Under the pieces are notes generated by a model. The model did no database searches. It was not told where the DNA came from and saw nothing but the letters and a program-made list of their open reading frames with translations. Shown in pieces: positions 36,256-44,556 of a stretch of 64,000 nt of DNA. The DNA comes from Streptomyces sp. NRRL F-5630. GTDB lineage: Bacteria > Actinomycetota > Actinomycetes > Streptomycetales > Streptomycetaceae. Made by a program: the position numbers and the translations under genes. The stretch spans positions 1 to 64,000 of the forward strand of contig NZ_JOGO01000036.1 of the NCBI RefSeq assembly GCF_000719475.1. The letters are read 5' to 3'. Each line of letters begins with the position of its first letter. Within the stretch, counting starts at the first letter, position 1.

Positions 36256-36826
36256 GCGCTTCCTCGCCTCGGTCTCACGCGTCGCCACACGCACGGTGGA
36301 GCAGGGTGCCGCCTCCTGGTTCCTGGCTACCGTGACGGCTGTCTACGCCTCCGGGCACGTCGACCTGACGACCGCCACGGGCCCCGTCACGAAGATCCGA
36401 CGCCTCCGATCTTACGGAAACCCGCAGGTGGGGGACCGGGTAGTGGTTCGTCGCCGCGCGTCGGGTGACTGGGTGGTGGACGGGGCACTTGCCACTGCCT
36501 CCGACGCCTGGCAGCCCCTCACCCTGCGCGCCGGTCACACGCTGACGACCGGCCCGAACGACGCCCCGCCATCGGTGAAAAAGACGTCAGACGGCCTAGT
36601 AGCCCTCTCCGGAATGCTCGCCCCGAGCGGCCTGACGACGTCGGACAGTTTCGTTATCGCCGATATGCCGAGCGGAATTCGCCCGCAATACCGAGGTGCC
36701 TGTATGTGCGTCGGTGACGCCGTGTCCGTTCGCATCTACATCAACGTTGACGGGACCGTAAGTGCCCGTCTGATTACCGGCTCGTCCCCGTCGTGGATTT
36801 CCCTCGACGGGGCGCAGTGCCGATGA
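36242..36826 (+). CDS. Tail protein with OB-like N-terminus
   Basis: The 194-residue product has an N-terminal beta-barrel-like segment (ATVTAVYASGHVDLTTATGP, then VGDRVVVRRRASGDWVVDG), followed by a C-terminal domain ending SPSWISLDGAQCR. The end resembles that of the next gene (AWVALDGVRYSVE), suggesting related C-terminal modules. GGAGG lies 8 nt before ATG 36242. Confidence 0.65.
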   Translation: MSMSERFLASVSRVATRTVEQGAASWFLATVTAVYASGHVDLTTATGPVTKIRRLRSYGNPQVGDRVVVRRRASGDWVVDGALATASDAWQPLTLRAGHTLTTGPNDAPPSVKKTSDGLVALSGMLAPSGLTTSDSFVIADMPSGIRPQYRGACMCVGDAVSVRIYINVDGTVSARLITGSSPSWISLDGAQCR

Positions 36827-36845
36827 CTCCCGAGGAGTAAAAAGA

Positions 36846-37451
36846 ATGCCGAAGCCTGACGGGTACGGCCAGGGGATCAATTACCCCGTTCTCTCCGACG
36901 CACCGAACATCGAAACGGCCTTCCAAACGGTAGTAAACGGCACCGTTGCACGGACTATTCTCCGGTTCGCGAACTCCAACGAACGTGCGGCGACCCTTGT
37001 TGGCGATTACGCGCCCGTTCCCGGGATGATTACCTACCTCATCGCCGAGGACCGGTACGACCGCCGAGACGGAGACAACGTTTGGCGGCCGTTGTCGCCG
37101 GGTCCGTGGACACCGCTCACATACTCGTCGGGATACAGCGCCAATGCCGCAAACCCTGGGTACAGGATTGTCAACGGCGAAGTGCAACTCCGCGGCTCGG
37201 TCCGCCGGTCAAATGGCGCGGATCTCGCCACGGCCACCGAAACGCAGTTTCTGACGATGCCGAGCAACGCAAGGCCCATTGGTGGCGCAGTGTCGCTCAT
37301 AGTCGCGTCGAACGTGTCAACAACTTCCGGCGTGAGCCGCTTGTCCGCCCGCCTGACGTTCAACGTCAACGGGTCGGTCACGTACTGGCTCGGCCAGAAC
37401 TCTCATAGCGCCTGGGTGGCGCTGGACGGCGTTCGCTACAGCGTCGAGTAA
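36846..37451 (+). CDS. Tail fibre/tip protein
   Basis: The 201-residue product starts PKPDGYGQGINYPVLSDAPNIETAF, a typical phage tail-associated N-terminus, and ends with a beta domain (LTFNVNGSVTYWLGQNSHSAW) similar to that of the upstream gene. I infer a tip or receptor-binding role from place and composition. GGAG precedes ATG. Confidence 0.6.
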   Translation: MPKPDGYGQGINYPVLSDAPNIETAFQTVVNGTVARTILRFANSNERAATLVGDYAPVPGMITYLIAEDRYDRRDGDNVWRPLSPGPWTPLTYSSGYSANAANPGYRIVNGEVQLRGSVRRSNGADLATATETQFLTMPSNARPIGGAVSLIVASNVSTTSGVSRLSARLTFNVNGSVTYWLGQNSHSAWVALDGVRYSVE

Positions 37452-37471
37452 TCGACGCCGCACCTACATAC

Positions 37472-37496
37472 AGCCCCGCAGCGACGGGGCTTTTTT
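37472..37496 (+). terminator. Rho-independent terminator before endolysin
   Basis: AGCCCCG (37472-37478) pairs with CGGGGCT (37485-37491) around a 6-nt loop, followed by a run of six T bases. It is the most canonical terminator in the window and separates tail from lysis genes. Confidence 0.9.
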
Positions 37497-37520
37497 CATG
37501 CCCTACGAGAGGACGAGCAC

Positions 37521-38651
37521 ATGGCACGCATGACCGGCGCCACCTGGCGCCCCATCCCCGTCAACTACACCGGAGGCGGACAGACCAGCGTCCGAGGCGT
37601 CGTCGTCCACATCATGGCCGGGACGCTCGCGGGCACGGACTCCTGGTTCCGCAACTCCGCCGCCCAGGCGTCCTCGCACTTCGGCACCGGCAGGTCGGGG
37701 GCCCTCTACCAATGGGTGGACACCAAGGACCGCGCCTGGGCGCAGGCGGACGGAAATCGCTCGTGGCTCTCCGTGGAGAACGAGGGTAAGGGCGGGGACG
37801 CGCTGACGGACGCGCAGCTCGACCGCAACGCGCAGGTGCTCGCGTGGGCGCACGAGGTCTACGGCGTCCCCCTCCAGGTCGCGAGCGGTCCCTCCGGCTC
37901 CGGCCTCGGCTGGCACGGGATGGGCGGAAGTGCATGGGGCGGGCACACCTCTTGTCCCGGCCCGAAGATCGTCGCCCAGCTCCCCGAGATCGTGAAGCGC
38001 GCGAAGGCGCTCGTCGGCGGGAGCGGCACGGCACCCCAGGGCGGCTCCTCCTCGACGCCGGTCACGCCCTCGGTATCCCGCGCGAAGGTCACGATCAACG
38101 GCCTGACGTACGGCTACGGCGCCAAGGGCGATCACGTGACGACCGTCGGCCGTGCCCTGGTAAAGAACGGATGCTCCGCCTACGTCAAGGGCCCCGGCCC
38201 GACGTGGAGCGACGCGGACACCCGGAGCTACCAGAAGTGGCAGACGAAGTGCGGCTACTCGGGTGCTGACGCCGACGGTGTCCCCGGTGAGGTCTCCCTG
38301 AAGAAGCTCCTGGGGAAGCTGCCGTCGAAGCCGGCGGCCAAGCCCTCGAAGCCGAAAGTCTCCCTGAAGAACGTCATCGCTGCCGCGCGCCGAGACCCCG
38401 GCCTCAGGCAGGGCGGCACCACGCACGCCGCTGACGTGAAGGTGGTGGAGGCGGCCCTCAAGGCAGAGAAGCTGCTCAGCGCCGCCTACGCCTCTGACGG
38501 CTCCTTCGGTTCCATCACCGTGGCCGCCTACGCGAAGTGGCAGCGCTCCAAGGCGGGCGGCTCGTACACCGGAAGCGCCGCCGATGGCATCCCGGGCTCG
38601 GACTCCCTGAAGCGCCTCGGCGCCCGGCACGGCTTCACGGTGGTCGCCTGA
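37521..38651 (+). CDS. Endolysin: N-acetylmuramoyl-L-alanine amidase with two PG-binding domains
   Basis: The 376-residue protein begins with an Amidase_2/PGRP domain; zinc ligands are probably His30 (VVVHIM), His142 and Cys145 (GHTSCPGP). A Ser/Thr/Pro linker at about residue 170 leads to two peptidoglycan-binding-like repeats, each with YQKWQ or YAKWQ and a GADADGVPG or GSAADGIPG turn. There is no signal peptide, so release depends on a holin. Confidence 0.92.
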   Translation: MARMTGATWRPIPVNYTGGGQTSVRGVVVHIMAGTLAGTDSWFRNSAAQASSHFGTGRSGALYQWVDTKDRAWAQADGNRSWLSVENEGKGGDALTDAQLDRNAQVLAWAHEVYGVPLQVASGPSGSGLGWHGMGGSAWGGHTSCPGPKIVAQLPEIVKRAKALVGGSGTAPQGGSSSTPVTPSVSRAKVTINGLTYGYGAKGDHVTTVGRALVKNGCSAYVKGPGPTWSDADTRSYQKWQTKCGYSGADADGVPGEVSLKKLLGKLPSKPAAKPSKPKVSLKNVIAAARRDPGLRQGGTTHAADVKVVEAALKAEKLLSAAYASDGSFGSITVAAYAKWQRSKAGGSYTGSAADGIPGSDSLKRLGARHGFTVVA

Positions 38652-38974
38652 TGGCTCCTGAGATCGTGACCGCCCTCGTCTCCTCCGCCGGCCTCGTGCT
38701 GGTGGCGGTGGTGGGGGTGGTCCCCGCCCTGGCCGCGCTGCGGCGCACCCGCGCGGCCGTACAGGAGCAGGCCGAAGAGACCCGGGGCGTCACCCTCGAA
38801 GCGCTCGACGCCGTCGGGTCCCGCCTCAGCGCACGCTTCGACGCCCGCGTGGACGACATCCGCGATGACATCGATGCCATCCGCGAGGACGTCGCGCGCG
38901 TTCGTGAGTGGCAGGCGGGCCACGACGCCGAACACCTGATCATCGGACGACACCACGGAGGCCCCACCGCATGA
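38651..38974 (+). CDS. Holin-like membrane protein (DUF2746-like)
   Basis: The 107-residue product has one strong N-terminal membrane segment (TALVSSAGLVLVAVVGVVPALAAL without the intervening charge) followed by a long charged coiled coil, as in DUF2746 proteins next to actinophage endolysins. ATG overlaps the endolysin stop. It probably forms the membrane lesion or regulates it. Confidence 0.7.
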   Translation: MAPEIVTALVSSAGLVLVAVVGVVPALAALRRTRAAVQEQAEETRGVTLEALDAVGSRLSARFDARVDDIRDDIDAIREDVARVREWQAGHDAEHLIIGRHHGGPTA

Positions 38975-40929
38975 CCATGCCCGACGGCATCGCAACCGTA
39001 ACTCTGACCGGACGCTACATCCGCCCGGATGGCACCCCGGCGAGTGGCACCATCACCGTGGCTACTCCGTCCACGCTCACCATCCCGGACGCCGACACCA
39101 TCGCCGTGGGCGCCGCAACGGCGGTCCTCGATGAGAACGGCCAGTTCTCCGTCGTGCTCATCGCGACGGACACCCCTGGGACGCAGCCCGAGGGGTGGAA
39201 CTACACCGTCACCGAGCGGTTCCGCGGGAGCGCGACGAGGACGTACGGCATCGCGCTCCCGCAGGCGGTGCCTGTCGTGGACATCGCCGACATCGCCCCG
39301 GCCGACCCGTCCCAGGGAAAATACATCCCCGTTCAGGGCCCGCCTGGTGCCGACGGGAGGACGATCCTCTCCGGCGCCTCGACACCTGGCGCCGGCCTCG
39401 GCGCGGACGGAGACTTCTACATCCAGACCGCAGGCTCCACCTGGACCATCTACGGCCCGAAGGCGGGCGGCGCCTGGCCAGCAGGTGTCCCGATAGCCGG
39501 CGGGGGAGGTGGCGCCGTCGCGTCGGTGAACGGCAAGACGGGGACCGTCGTCCTCGCAGCCTCCGACGTCGGCGCCGTGGACACGTCGGACCCTCGCCTC
39601 ACCGACGCCCGCACGCCCACCACGCACGCCACCTCGCACGGCTCAGGCGGCCCCGACCCGATCACACCCGCCGCCATCGGTGCCGCCTCCTCGACGGCCC
39701 TGACGTCGCTCACCACCCGCGTGAACGCCGCGGAGGCCACCCTCGCGCAGCTCCCGACCGGCATGGGGAGCGTGCGGAGGCAGATGGTCGACCCGGGCCT
39801 CACCGACCCGGTGATGGCCTCGCCGCCCGCGATCTCGCTGACGAAGGCGACAACGTCCACCATCTCCGGCGCCATCCGCTACGCCCCGGCGCCCGTGGTG
39901 CTGAGCGGGTCGGATGTCCGCGGAGACTTCCTCATCTGCGGTGCGACCGACATGCAGGTGGGGACGGTTGCACCTGACCCGAACTACGCGTTGCCGACGT
40001 CGAAGTACCCGCACACCTACGCGAGCGGGCAAAGCGCCTGGGCCTTCGAGTTCGTGACGGACGCGGACGCCTTCGAGCTGCGCTTCAAGGCGATCAACAA
40101 CGCCGCGTACAGGCTGTCGGTCGACGGTGTCCCCGTCACCCGCGCCCCTGTTCCGACGGGTGCCCTCTCCGCCGACGCCGGCTCGGGGCACATGCTGAAG
40201 GTGTCATTCGGCTCGTCGGCGATCCGGCGGTTGCGCTTCGACCTTTTCACCGTCCCCTTCGGCGGCATCTACATCAACAGCGCCTTCCAGCTCTGGCGCC
40301 CCGTGTCGACCCGTGGGCGCCTCATGGTGCTCGGGGACAGCATCACGGACGGCAGCAACCAGAACTCCGGTCAGGGCATCGGCACCTGGCTCTACAAGGC
40401 CGCGCGCATGATGGGCGTGACGGACGTGTGGGACCAGGCGCGCGGAGGGACTGGCTACACGGTGGCTGGCACCACAGCGACGTTCGGCGACCGTCTGGCG
40501 GCCGACGTGGTGGCGTACCGGCCGGACACACTGGTGATCATGGGTGGCTACAACGACAACAGCGGCTCCCAGTCCGCCATCTCGTCTGCCGCCGCTTCCC
40601 TCTACAGCGCCGCGAAGGCCGCCCTTCCCGCCGCTCAGATCCTCGTCGTCGGCCCGCACGCTCCGACAGGTGTCCCGGCGACGAGCCTCGTCAACACGGA
40701 CATCACCCTTCGCGACGCCGCTCAGGCCGCCGGGCTCCCGTACGCCTCCCTGATCACGGGGGAGACGAGGAACGGAGCGGGGACGGTGATCAGCACCCAG
40801 ACGCCCTTCGTCACCACGGCGAACGCTTCCTCGATCATCGGCACCGACGGCGTGCACCCCACCGACGCGGGTCATGATCTCCTCGGCCGCTTCATGGTGC
40901 GCGCCCTAACGCCGCTCCTGCCGCTGTAA
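38971..40929 (+). CDS. Tail fibre with SGNH/GDSL esterase domain
   Basis: The 652-residue protein has an N-terminal beta-rich adhesin part, a short collagen-like GPPGADGR, a heptad/linker region and a C-terminal SGNH hydrolase domain: block I GDSITDGSN with the nucleophile Ser, block III GGYNDN, and block V DGVHPTDAGH with the catalytic Asp-His. A glycan or O-acetyl esterase at the tail would modify the receptor. Its ATG overlaps the holin stop. Confidence 0.85.
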   Translation: MTMPDGIATVTLTGRYIRPDGTPASGTITVATPSTLTIPDADTIAVGAATAVLDENGQFSVVLIATDTPGTQPEGWNYTVTERFRGSATRTYGIALPQAVPVVDIADIAPADPSQGKYIPVQGPPGADGRTILSGASTPGAGLGADGDFYIQTAGSTWTIYGPKAGGAWPAGVPIAGGGGGAVASVNGKTGTVVLAASDVGAVDTSDPRLTDARTPTTHATSHGSGGPDPITPAAIGAASSTALTSLTTRVNAAEATLAQLPTGMGSVRRQMVDPGLTDPVMASPPAISLTKATTSTISGAIRYAPAPVVLSGSDVRGDFLICGATDMQVGTVAPDPNYALPTSKYPHTYASGQSAWAFEFVTDADAFELRFKAINNAAYRLSVDGVPVTRAPVPTGALSADAGSGHMLKVSFGSSAIRRLRFDLFTVPFGGIYINSAFQLWRPVSTRGRLMVLGDSITDGSNQNSGQGIGTWLYKAARMMGVTDVWDQARGGTGYTVAGTTATFGDRLAADVVAYRPDTLVIMGGYNDNSGSQSAISSAAASLYSAAKAALPAAQILVVGPHAPTGVPATSLVNTDITLRDAAQAAGLPYASLITGETRNGAGTVISTQTPFVTTANASSIIGTDGVHPTDAGHDLLGRFMVRALTPLLPL

Positions 40930-40946
40930 AAAGTCCAGGAGTCGCC

Positions 40947-40975
40947 GGAACATTTTCCGCGGACTGCACCACCAC
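40947..40975 (+). promoter_or_regulatory. GGAACAT promoter-like element, copy 1
   Basis: GGAACAT, seven bases, then GGACTGCACCACCAC. It starts 18 bp past the fibre stop and ends 31 bp before the dNMP kinase ATG. It shares fixed spacing with three other copies (44703, 51225, 62583) and differs from them mainly at CACCACCAC versus CACCACAAC. Confidence 0.75.
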
Positions 40976-41005
40976 GTAGATGAACACCGCTACGAGGAGG
41001 CGCAC

Positions 41006-41611
41006 ATGGGCAACATCGGCTTGATCGGTCGGGCGAGGGTCGGCAAGGACACGGCGGGGCAGTGGCTCGTGGACAACCGGGGCTACCGTCGTGTGTCGTT
41101 CGCGGACCCGCTGAAGGAGGCGGCGCTGAGGATCAACCCGATTGTCCGCGCCGTTGGCGAGGGAGACGGCTTCGGCGCTTACACGATCGACCTACTGGAG
41201 GTCATCGAAGATCTTGGGTGGGAGGCCGCCAAGGACCAGTTTCCCGAGGTCCGCCGCATCCTCCAGGAACTCGGCATGGCGGTCCGTGATCTCGATCCCG
41301 AGTTCTGGCTGCGTCAGGCGCTCGCGAAGGTGACGGAGGCGAACGAGGCGGGCGTCCCCGTCGTCATCACCGACGTCCGTTTCCCGAACGAGGCGGAGTC
41401 TCTGCGACGGGCGGGGTTCCATCTCGCGTACATCGACCGACCGGGGATGCCGCAGCTCGATCACGAGTCAGAGAAGGCGCTGACTGTGGACGACGCCGAC
41501 TACACCATTCTGAACTGCGGGCCCGTCGAAGACCTCCATGGCAAGGTGGAGGTCTTCGCGCAGCGCGTCTACGCCATCGAGTCCCGCCGCCACGGCAACC
41601 GGGTCTGGTGA
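41006..41611 (+). CDS. Deoxynucleoside monophosphate kinase
   Basis: The 201-residue protein has a P-loop GRARVGKDT at residues 8-16, then VSFADPLKEAALRI and VVITDVRFPNEAESLRRAG, all typical of T4 gp1-like dNMP kinases, which convert dNMPs to dNDPs for phage DNA synthesis. GAGGAGG precedes ATG 41006. It is the first gene under promoter-like copy 1. Confidence 0.88.
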   Translation: MGNIGLIGRARVGKDTAGQWLVDNRGYRRVSFADPLKEAALRINPIVRAVGEGDGFGAYTIDLLEVIEDLGWEAAKDQFPEVRRILQELGMAVRDLDPEFWLRQALAKVTEANEAGVPVVITDVRFPNEAESLRRAGFHLAYIDRPGMPQLDHESEKALTVDDADYTILNCGPVEDLHGKVEVFAQRVYAIESRRHGNRVW

Positions 41612-41856
41612 GCGCCGTGGACTGGGCCGACTGCCGGTGCTGCTGGCCGCAGAAGCCAGCGATCCGCAAGGCCGTGGGGTGGCGACGGCTCGGAAAGACG
41701 CCGGACGTGGACGAGGCTATCCCGCCCTTCTGGTACCTCAAGATCGGCCCGTGGTCCCGCGGTCACTACGACACCTGGGAGGAGGCGCGAGACGCCGCCT
41801 TCTACTACCTCTCCGACGAGGGCGCGCACATCGAAATGAGCGCTCTCCTGATGTAA
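41608..41856 (+). CDS. Uncharacterised 82-residue protein
   Basis: GTG at 41608 overlaps the kinase stop. The sequence is aromatic-rich (WADCRCCWPQ, FWYLKIGPWSRGHYDTWEEARDAAFYYL). It has no recognised domain; a CxCC cluster near residue 9 might bind metal. Confidence 0.5.
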   Translation: MSAVDWADCRCCWPQKPAIRKAVGWRRLGKTPDVDEAIPPFWYLKIGPWSRGHYDTWEEARDAAFYYLSDEGAHIEMSALLM

Positions 41857-41865
41857 GGACCTTCC

Positions 41866-42117
41866 GTGAGTCGACTAGCAGACCTCTTCCACACCCTCTC
41901 CCTCCGCGCATACCTCGCGCTCCAGCGGTTCGCCGAACAGGAGCCCGTACGCCTGCGCTCCGCCCTGACGTCGGCAGTCCTCGCGCTTGCCTTCGTCATC
42001 CCCTCGATCTCGGCCCCGGTGGCTGAGCAGATCGGGATGATCGGAGCCGTCGCGCTGCCGATCCTCGTAGGCGAGAGCACTCGGGCGAAGGTGAGCCCGA
42101 CGAAGGACGACGAGTAG
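41866..42117 (+). CDS. Second holin-like membrane protein
   Basis: The 83-residue product has an amphipathic N-terminus and two closely spaced membrane segments (LTSAVLALAFVIPSISAPV and IGMIGAVALPILVG) with a basic/acidic tail, the size and layout of class II holins. The GTG start lies inside a degenerate copy of the CCGCTAGTC palindrome. It lies 3.2 kb from the endolysin. Confidence 0.6.
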   Translation: MSRLADLFHTLSLRAYLALQRFAEQEPVRLRSALTSAVLALAFVIPSISAPVAEQIGMIGAVALPILVGESTRAKVSPTKDDE

Positions 42118-42124
42118 GACCCGC

Positions 42125-42153
42125 AGCCCCCGGCCTCTTCGGAGCCGGGGGCT
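42125..42153 (+). terminator. Terminator AGCCCCCGGC type, copy 1
   Basis: AGCCCCCGGC (42125-42134) pairs with 42144-42153, then TTTC. GCGTATG follows at once and contains the start codon of the HNH gene. The same stem and leader recur at 46941, 47402 and 54238. Confidence 0.85.
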
Positions 42154-42161
42154 TTCGGCGT

Positions 42162-42941
42162 ATGGAGACCAAGGCGAGTCCGCTCGCGGACAGGGCAGCA
42201 CGGATGCGGTTCAACAGGGCGATGCGGGAGAAGGGGGTGGGGGCGAAGGTGTGCGGGAAGTGTTTTGTGGTGAAGGGGTTGGAGGCGTTCTCGTTCAAAT
42301 CGAAGAGTGCGGGTAGCCGCATGAGCAAGTGCCGTGCATGTACGGCCACGGACACGCGTCGGTGGCGCGAGAAAAACCCCGATCGTGCCCGCCAGTGGCG
42401 CGATCAGAACCGAGAACGGGTGGCTGAGGCCAACCGTCGGTGGTACATGCAGAACCGAGAACGGGTGGCTGAGGCCCACCGTCAATGGTGCGAGCAGAAC
42501 CGGGAACGGGTGGCTGAGGCCAACCGTCAGTGGTACATGCAAAACCGGGAATGGAAGGCTGAGTACGACCGTCAATGGCGCCAGGCCAACCCCGATAAGC
42601 ACCGCGACAAAGCGCACCGACGTCGCGCTCGCCTCGCAGCCGCAACCATCGAGCCCTTCACCCCCGCCGACCTCTACGCCGACTGGCAGGAGCACGGCCT
42701 CTACGCCTGCTTCTTCTGCGCCGGTCCCGCTGAACCCCTTCACGTCGAGCACTTCTACCCCCTGAAGCCTGCCGACGAATCCGCCACCCCAGGCCCTCAC
42801 GCCCTCTTCAACCTCGTCCCCGCCTGTCAGGCGTGCAACCTCTCCAAGGGCAACCGCGAGCCGTGGGCGTTCCTCCGCGACGCCCTGGCGGAACGGGGCA
42901 TCGACCTCGACGCCTGCTTGGCGTTCTTCGACGTCGACTGA
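42162..42941 (+). CDS. HNH endonuclease with tandem 15-residue repeats
   Basis: The 259-residue protein has an N-terminal zinc finger (CGKCFVVKG...CRACTATD), four 15-residue repeats of the form QNRERVAEANRQWYM at residues 82-141, and a C-terminal HNH nuclease (CFFCAGP, HVEHFYPL, LVPACQACNLSKGNREPW). It is a paralogue of the gene at 17222, whose repeat region is shorter. The repeats are near-identical at DNA level and prone to slippage. Confidence 0.85.
   Translation: METKASPLADRAARMRFNRAMREKGVGAKVCGKCFVVKGLEAFSFKSKSAGSRMSKCRACTATDTRRWREKNPDRARQWRDQNRERVAEANRRWYMQNRERVAEAHRQWCEQNRERVAEANRQWYMQNREWKAEYDRQWRQANPDKHRDKAHRRRARLAAATIEPFTPADLYADWQEHGLYACFFCAGPAEPLHVEHFYPLKPADESATPGPHALFNLVPACQACNLSKGNREPWAFLRDALAERGIDLDACLAFFDVD
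42405..42584 (+). repeat. Four tandem 45-bp repeats within HNH gene
   Basis: The unit CAGAACCGAGAACGGGTGGC and onward recurs every 45 bp; units 1 to 3 are nearly identical and unit 4 is diverged. They encode the repeated helix QNRERVAEANR. Confidence 0.9.
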
Positions 42942-42945
42942 CCCT

Positions 42946-42982
42946 AGGCCCCGTCTTCCCGCTGGGAGGGCGGGGCCTTTTT
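42946..42982 (+). terminator. Rho-independent terminator after HNH gene
   Basis: AGGCCCCG (42946-42953) pairs with 42971-42978; the stem continues inwards with G-U pairs to a 3-nt loop and is followed by a T run. It ends the operon that starts at the dNMP kinase. Confidence 0.88.
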
Positions 42983-42997
42983 GCGTTGTGGCGCGGG

Positions 42998-43023
42998 ACG
43001 AGCGTGTAACGTTTTACGCTCGT
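42998..43023. promoter_or_regulatory. 26-bp operator-like palindrome, copy 1
   Basis: ACGAGCGTGTAACGTTTTAC ending GCTCGT is an imperfect palindrome. It overlaps a possible promoter: TTGCGT (42981-42986), 18 bases, TGTAAC (43005-43010). It matches palindromes at 51196 and 62466. A repressor bound here would block transcription of the metallopeptidase operon. Confidence 0.65.
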
Positions 43024-43059
43024 CAAGGGCCCTGCGGTGGTCGGATGGGAGCGCATCCT

Positions 43060-43713
43060 ATGAGTACCCTCTCCGCCATGCCAACATCGACAACTGAGCC
43101 GCTCGCAATGGCTATCAGCCGATTGTGGGACCGACTAAGGAAAGACCATCCCGGTCTCCCCGCTGTGCAGCTCGTCATCGTCCCCGGGCGGGAGCCTCGG
43201 GACCACGGTCCGGACCGGTGGCGAACCCGCGACGACGACACGGTGGAAAGCCTGCTCATCCATGCCGAGACTGCGGAGGCCGGCGCGGACGCCGTGGTGG
43301 AGAGAGTCTTGCACGAGGCGGCGCACCTCCTGAACTGGCGACGAGGCGTACAAGACACGTCGTCCCGCGGGGCCTACCACAACACGCGATGGTTGGATGC
43401 TGCCGAGGAAATGGGTCTCGTACGCCCAAGCGATGCTCCGCAGGGTCGTGCAACTGGCGGCACGGGGTTCACCGCCGAACTGGCGGACGAGACCCGGTCG
43501 CGGTACGCAAAGGACATGGCGGCCATCCGCAACGCCCTGGCGGACGCTACAGATGCGCTGCGGGTACCGTCTGCCCCCCGCCCGAGCCGGGATTCCAGGC
43601 GCTCCCTCACATGTAAGTGCTCACCACCTCGCCTACTCCGGATGTCCCAGGCCGAGGCGGCGAGAGGTCCCGTTGTCTGCGGCGTGTGCAACGCGGAATT
43701 CCGGCGGCGTTAG
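43060..43713 (+). CDS. SprT-like zinc metallopeptidase
   Basis: The 217-residue protein has the metallopeptidase motif VLHEAAHLLN (HExxH, about residues 87-96), upstream SAMPTSTTEP linker and a C-terminal zinc ribbon with CKC and CGVC pairs, the layout of SprT-like domain proteins. Such enzymes act on DNA-bound proteins; phage homologues are common but poorly studied. GGAG lies 8 nt before ATG 43060. It is preceded by an operator-like palindrome. Confidence 0.75.
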   Translation: MSTLSAMPTSTTEPLAMAISRLWDRLRKDHPGLPAVQLVIVPGREPRDHGPDRWRTRDDDTVESLLIHAETAEAGADAVVERVLHEAAHLLNWRRGVQDTSSRGAYHNTRWLDAAEEMGLVRPSDAPQGRATGGTGFTAELADETRSRYAKDMAAIRNALADATDALRVPSAPRPSRDSRRSLTCKCSPPRLLRMSQAEAARGPVVCGVCNAEFRRR

Positions 43714-43778
43714 GGTTGCCTCTGGAAGCCGCGAGGTTTTCACGCTATCTTCGGGACGATGTCTTACGAGAGGACACC

Positions 43779-44510
43779 ATGAGCGCCGTCGAGCGGTCGA
43801 GGAAAGCTGCCCCCGCACTCCCGACGGGCGCCCCGGCACCGGAACTGGACATCCGGGATATCTCCCACGAGACCGTCGACGCGCTGGTGGCGAGAGGGAC
43901 CGCCTACTCACGTGAGTATGTACGCGTACAGGACAGTGCCACCACTCTCAAGAAGAACGTGGCAGTGGTGTGTCTGGCGCTGCGACGCCAGATGGGGGAC
44001 CTGGCCGGCGACTCCTACGAGTACCGGCGCCGGGTATCCGATATGTACGAAGCGGCGAACATCCCGGACGACCTCAAAGAGTCGATCCGCAGCGGGGTGC
44101 GCTATCACATCGGCAACCTGATGCGTGACGTGTACACACCGGACGAGCTGGCAAGCCTCCACCTCCTCAAGTCGAAGCCGGTCGACAGGATGCGGGAGCA
44201 GGCGACCCGTACGCGTGCGCTTGTGACGGCGATCCAGGTACAGGAGACCAGCCGGAAGAAGAAGCCGCCTCGCGCTGTCGAAGCCAAGCCCTCCGCAGCG
44301 TCGGAGAAGGGCCTCGCAGTCAAGGCGACTGCGGACCAACTGCGGCTCGCGGAGGCCGCGCGACGGGTTGTTGATCAGGTTGACGAAGAGGTAGTCCGGG
44401 ACTCCATGACACCGGGGCAGCGCCAAAAACTGGACGATAACCTAGCCGCCATGGAGAGCCGCATCCGCTCCCTGCGCCGGAAGCTGAAGCGCATGGGCGA
44501 CGGCACCTGA
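43779..44510 (+). CDS. Unknown 243-residue protein, candidate regulator
   Basis: The protein is basic and helical, with a central segment (DSYEYRRRVSDMYEAANIPDD then LKESIRSGVRYHIGNLMRDV) that could be a winged or helix-turn-helix fold, and a C-terminal Lys/Ala-rich linker and coiled coil. I recognise no family. It sits downstream of a putative operator/promoter and directly before the second copy of the 100-bp palindromic block. It is a candidate immunity repressor or DNA organiser, on position only. Confidence 0.6.
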   Translation: MSAVERSRKAAPALPTGAPAPELDIRDISHETVDALVARGTAYSREYVRVQDSATTLKKNVAVVCLALRRQMGDLAGDSYEYRRRVSDMYEAANIPDDLKESIRSGVRYHIGNLMRDVYTPDELASLHLLKSKPVDRMREQATRTRALVTAIQVQETSRKKKPPRAVEAKPSAASEKGLAVKATADQLRLAEAARRVVDQVDEEVVRDSMTPGQRQKLDDNLAAMESRIRSLRRKLKRMGDGT

Positions 44511-44556
44511 CGTCGACCGGCTCCTCGTCCACCTCCTCCGGAGACAGACCTCGCAC

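Noticed and set aside
42405..42584. CRISPR-like array
   Set aside because: The 45-bp units are contiguous, in frame and coding; there are no spacers. No CRISPR array or cas gene was seen in the window.
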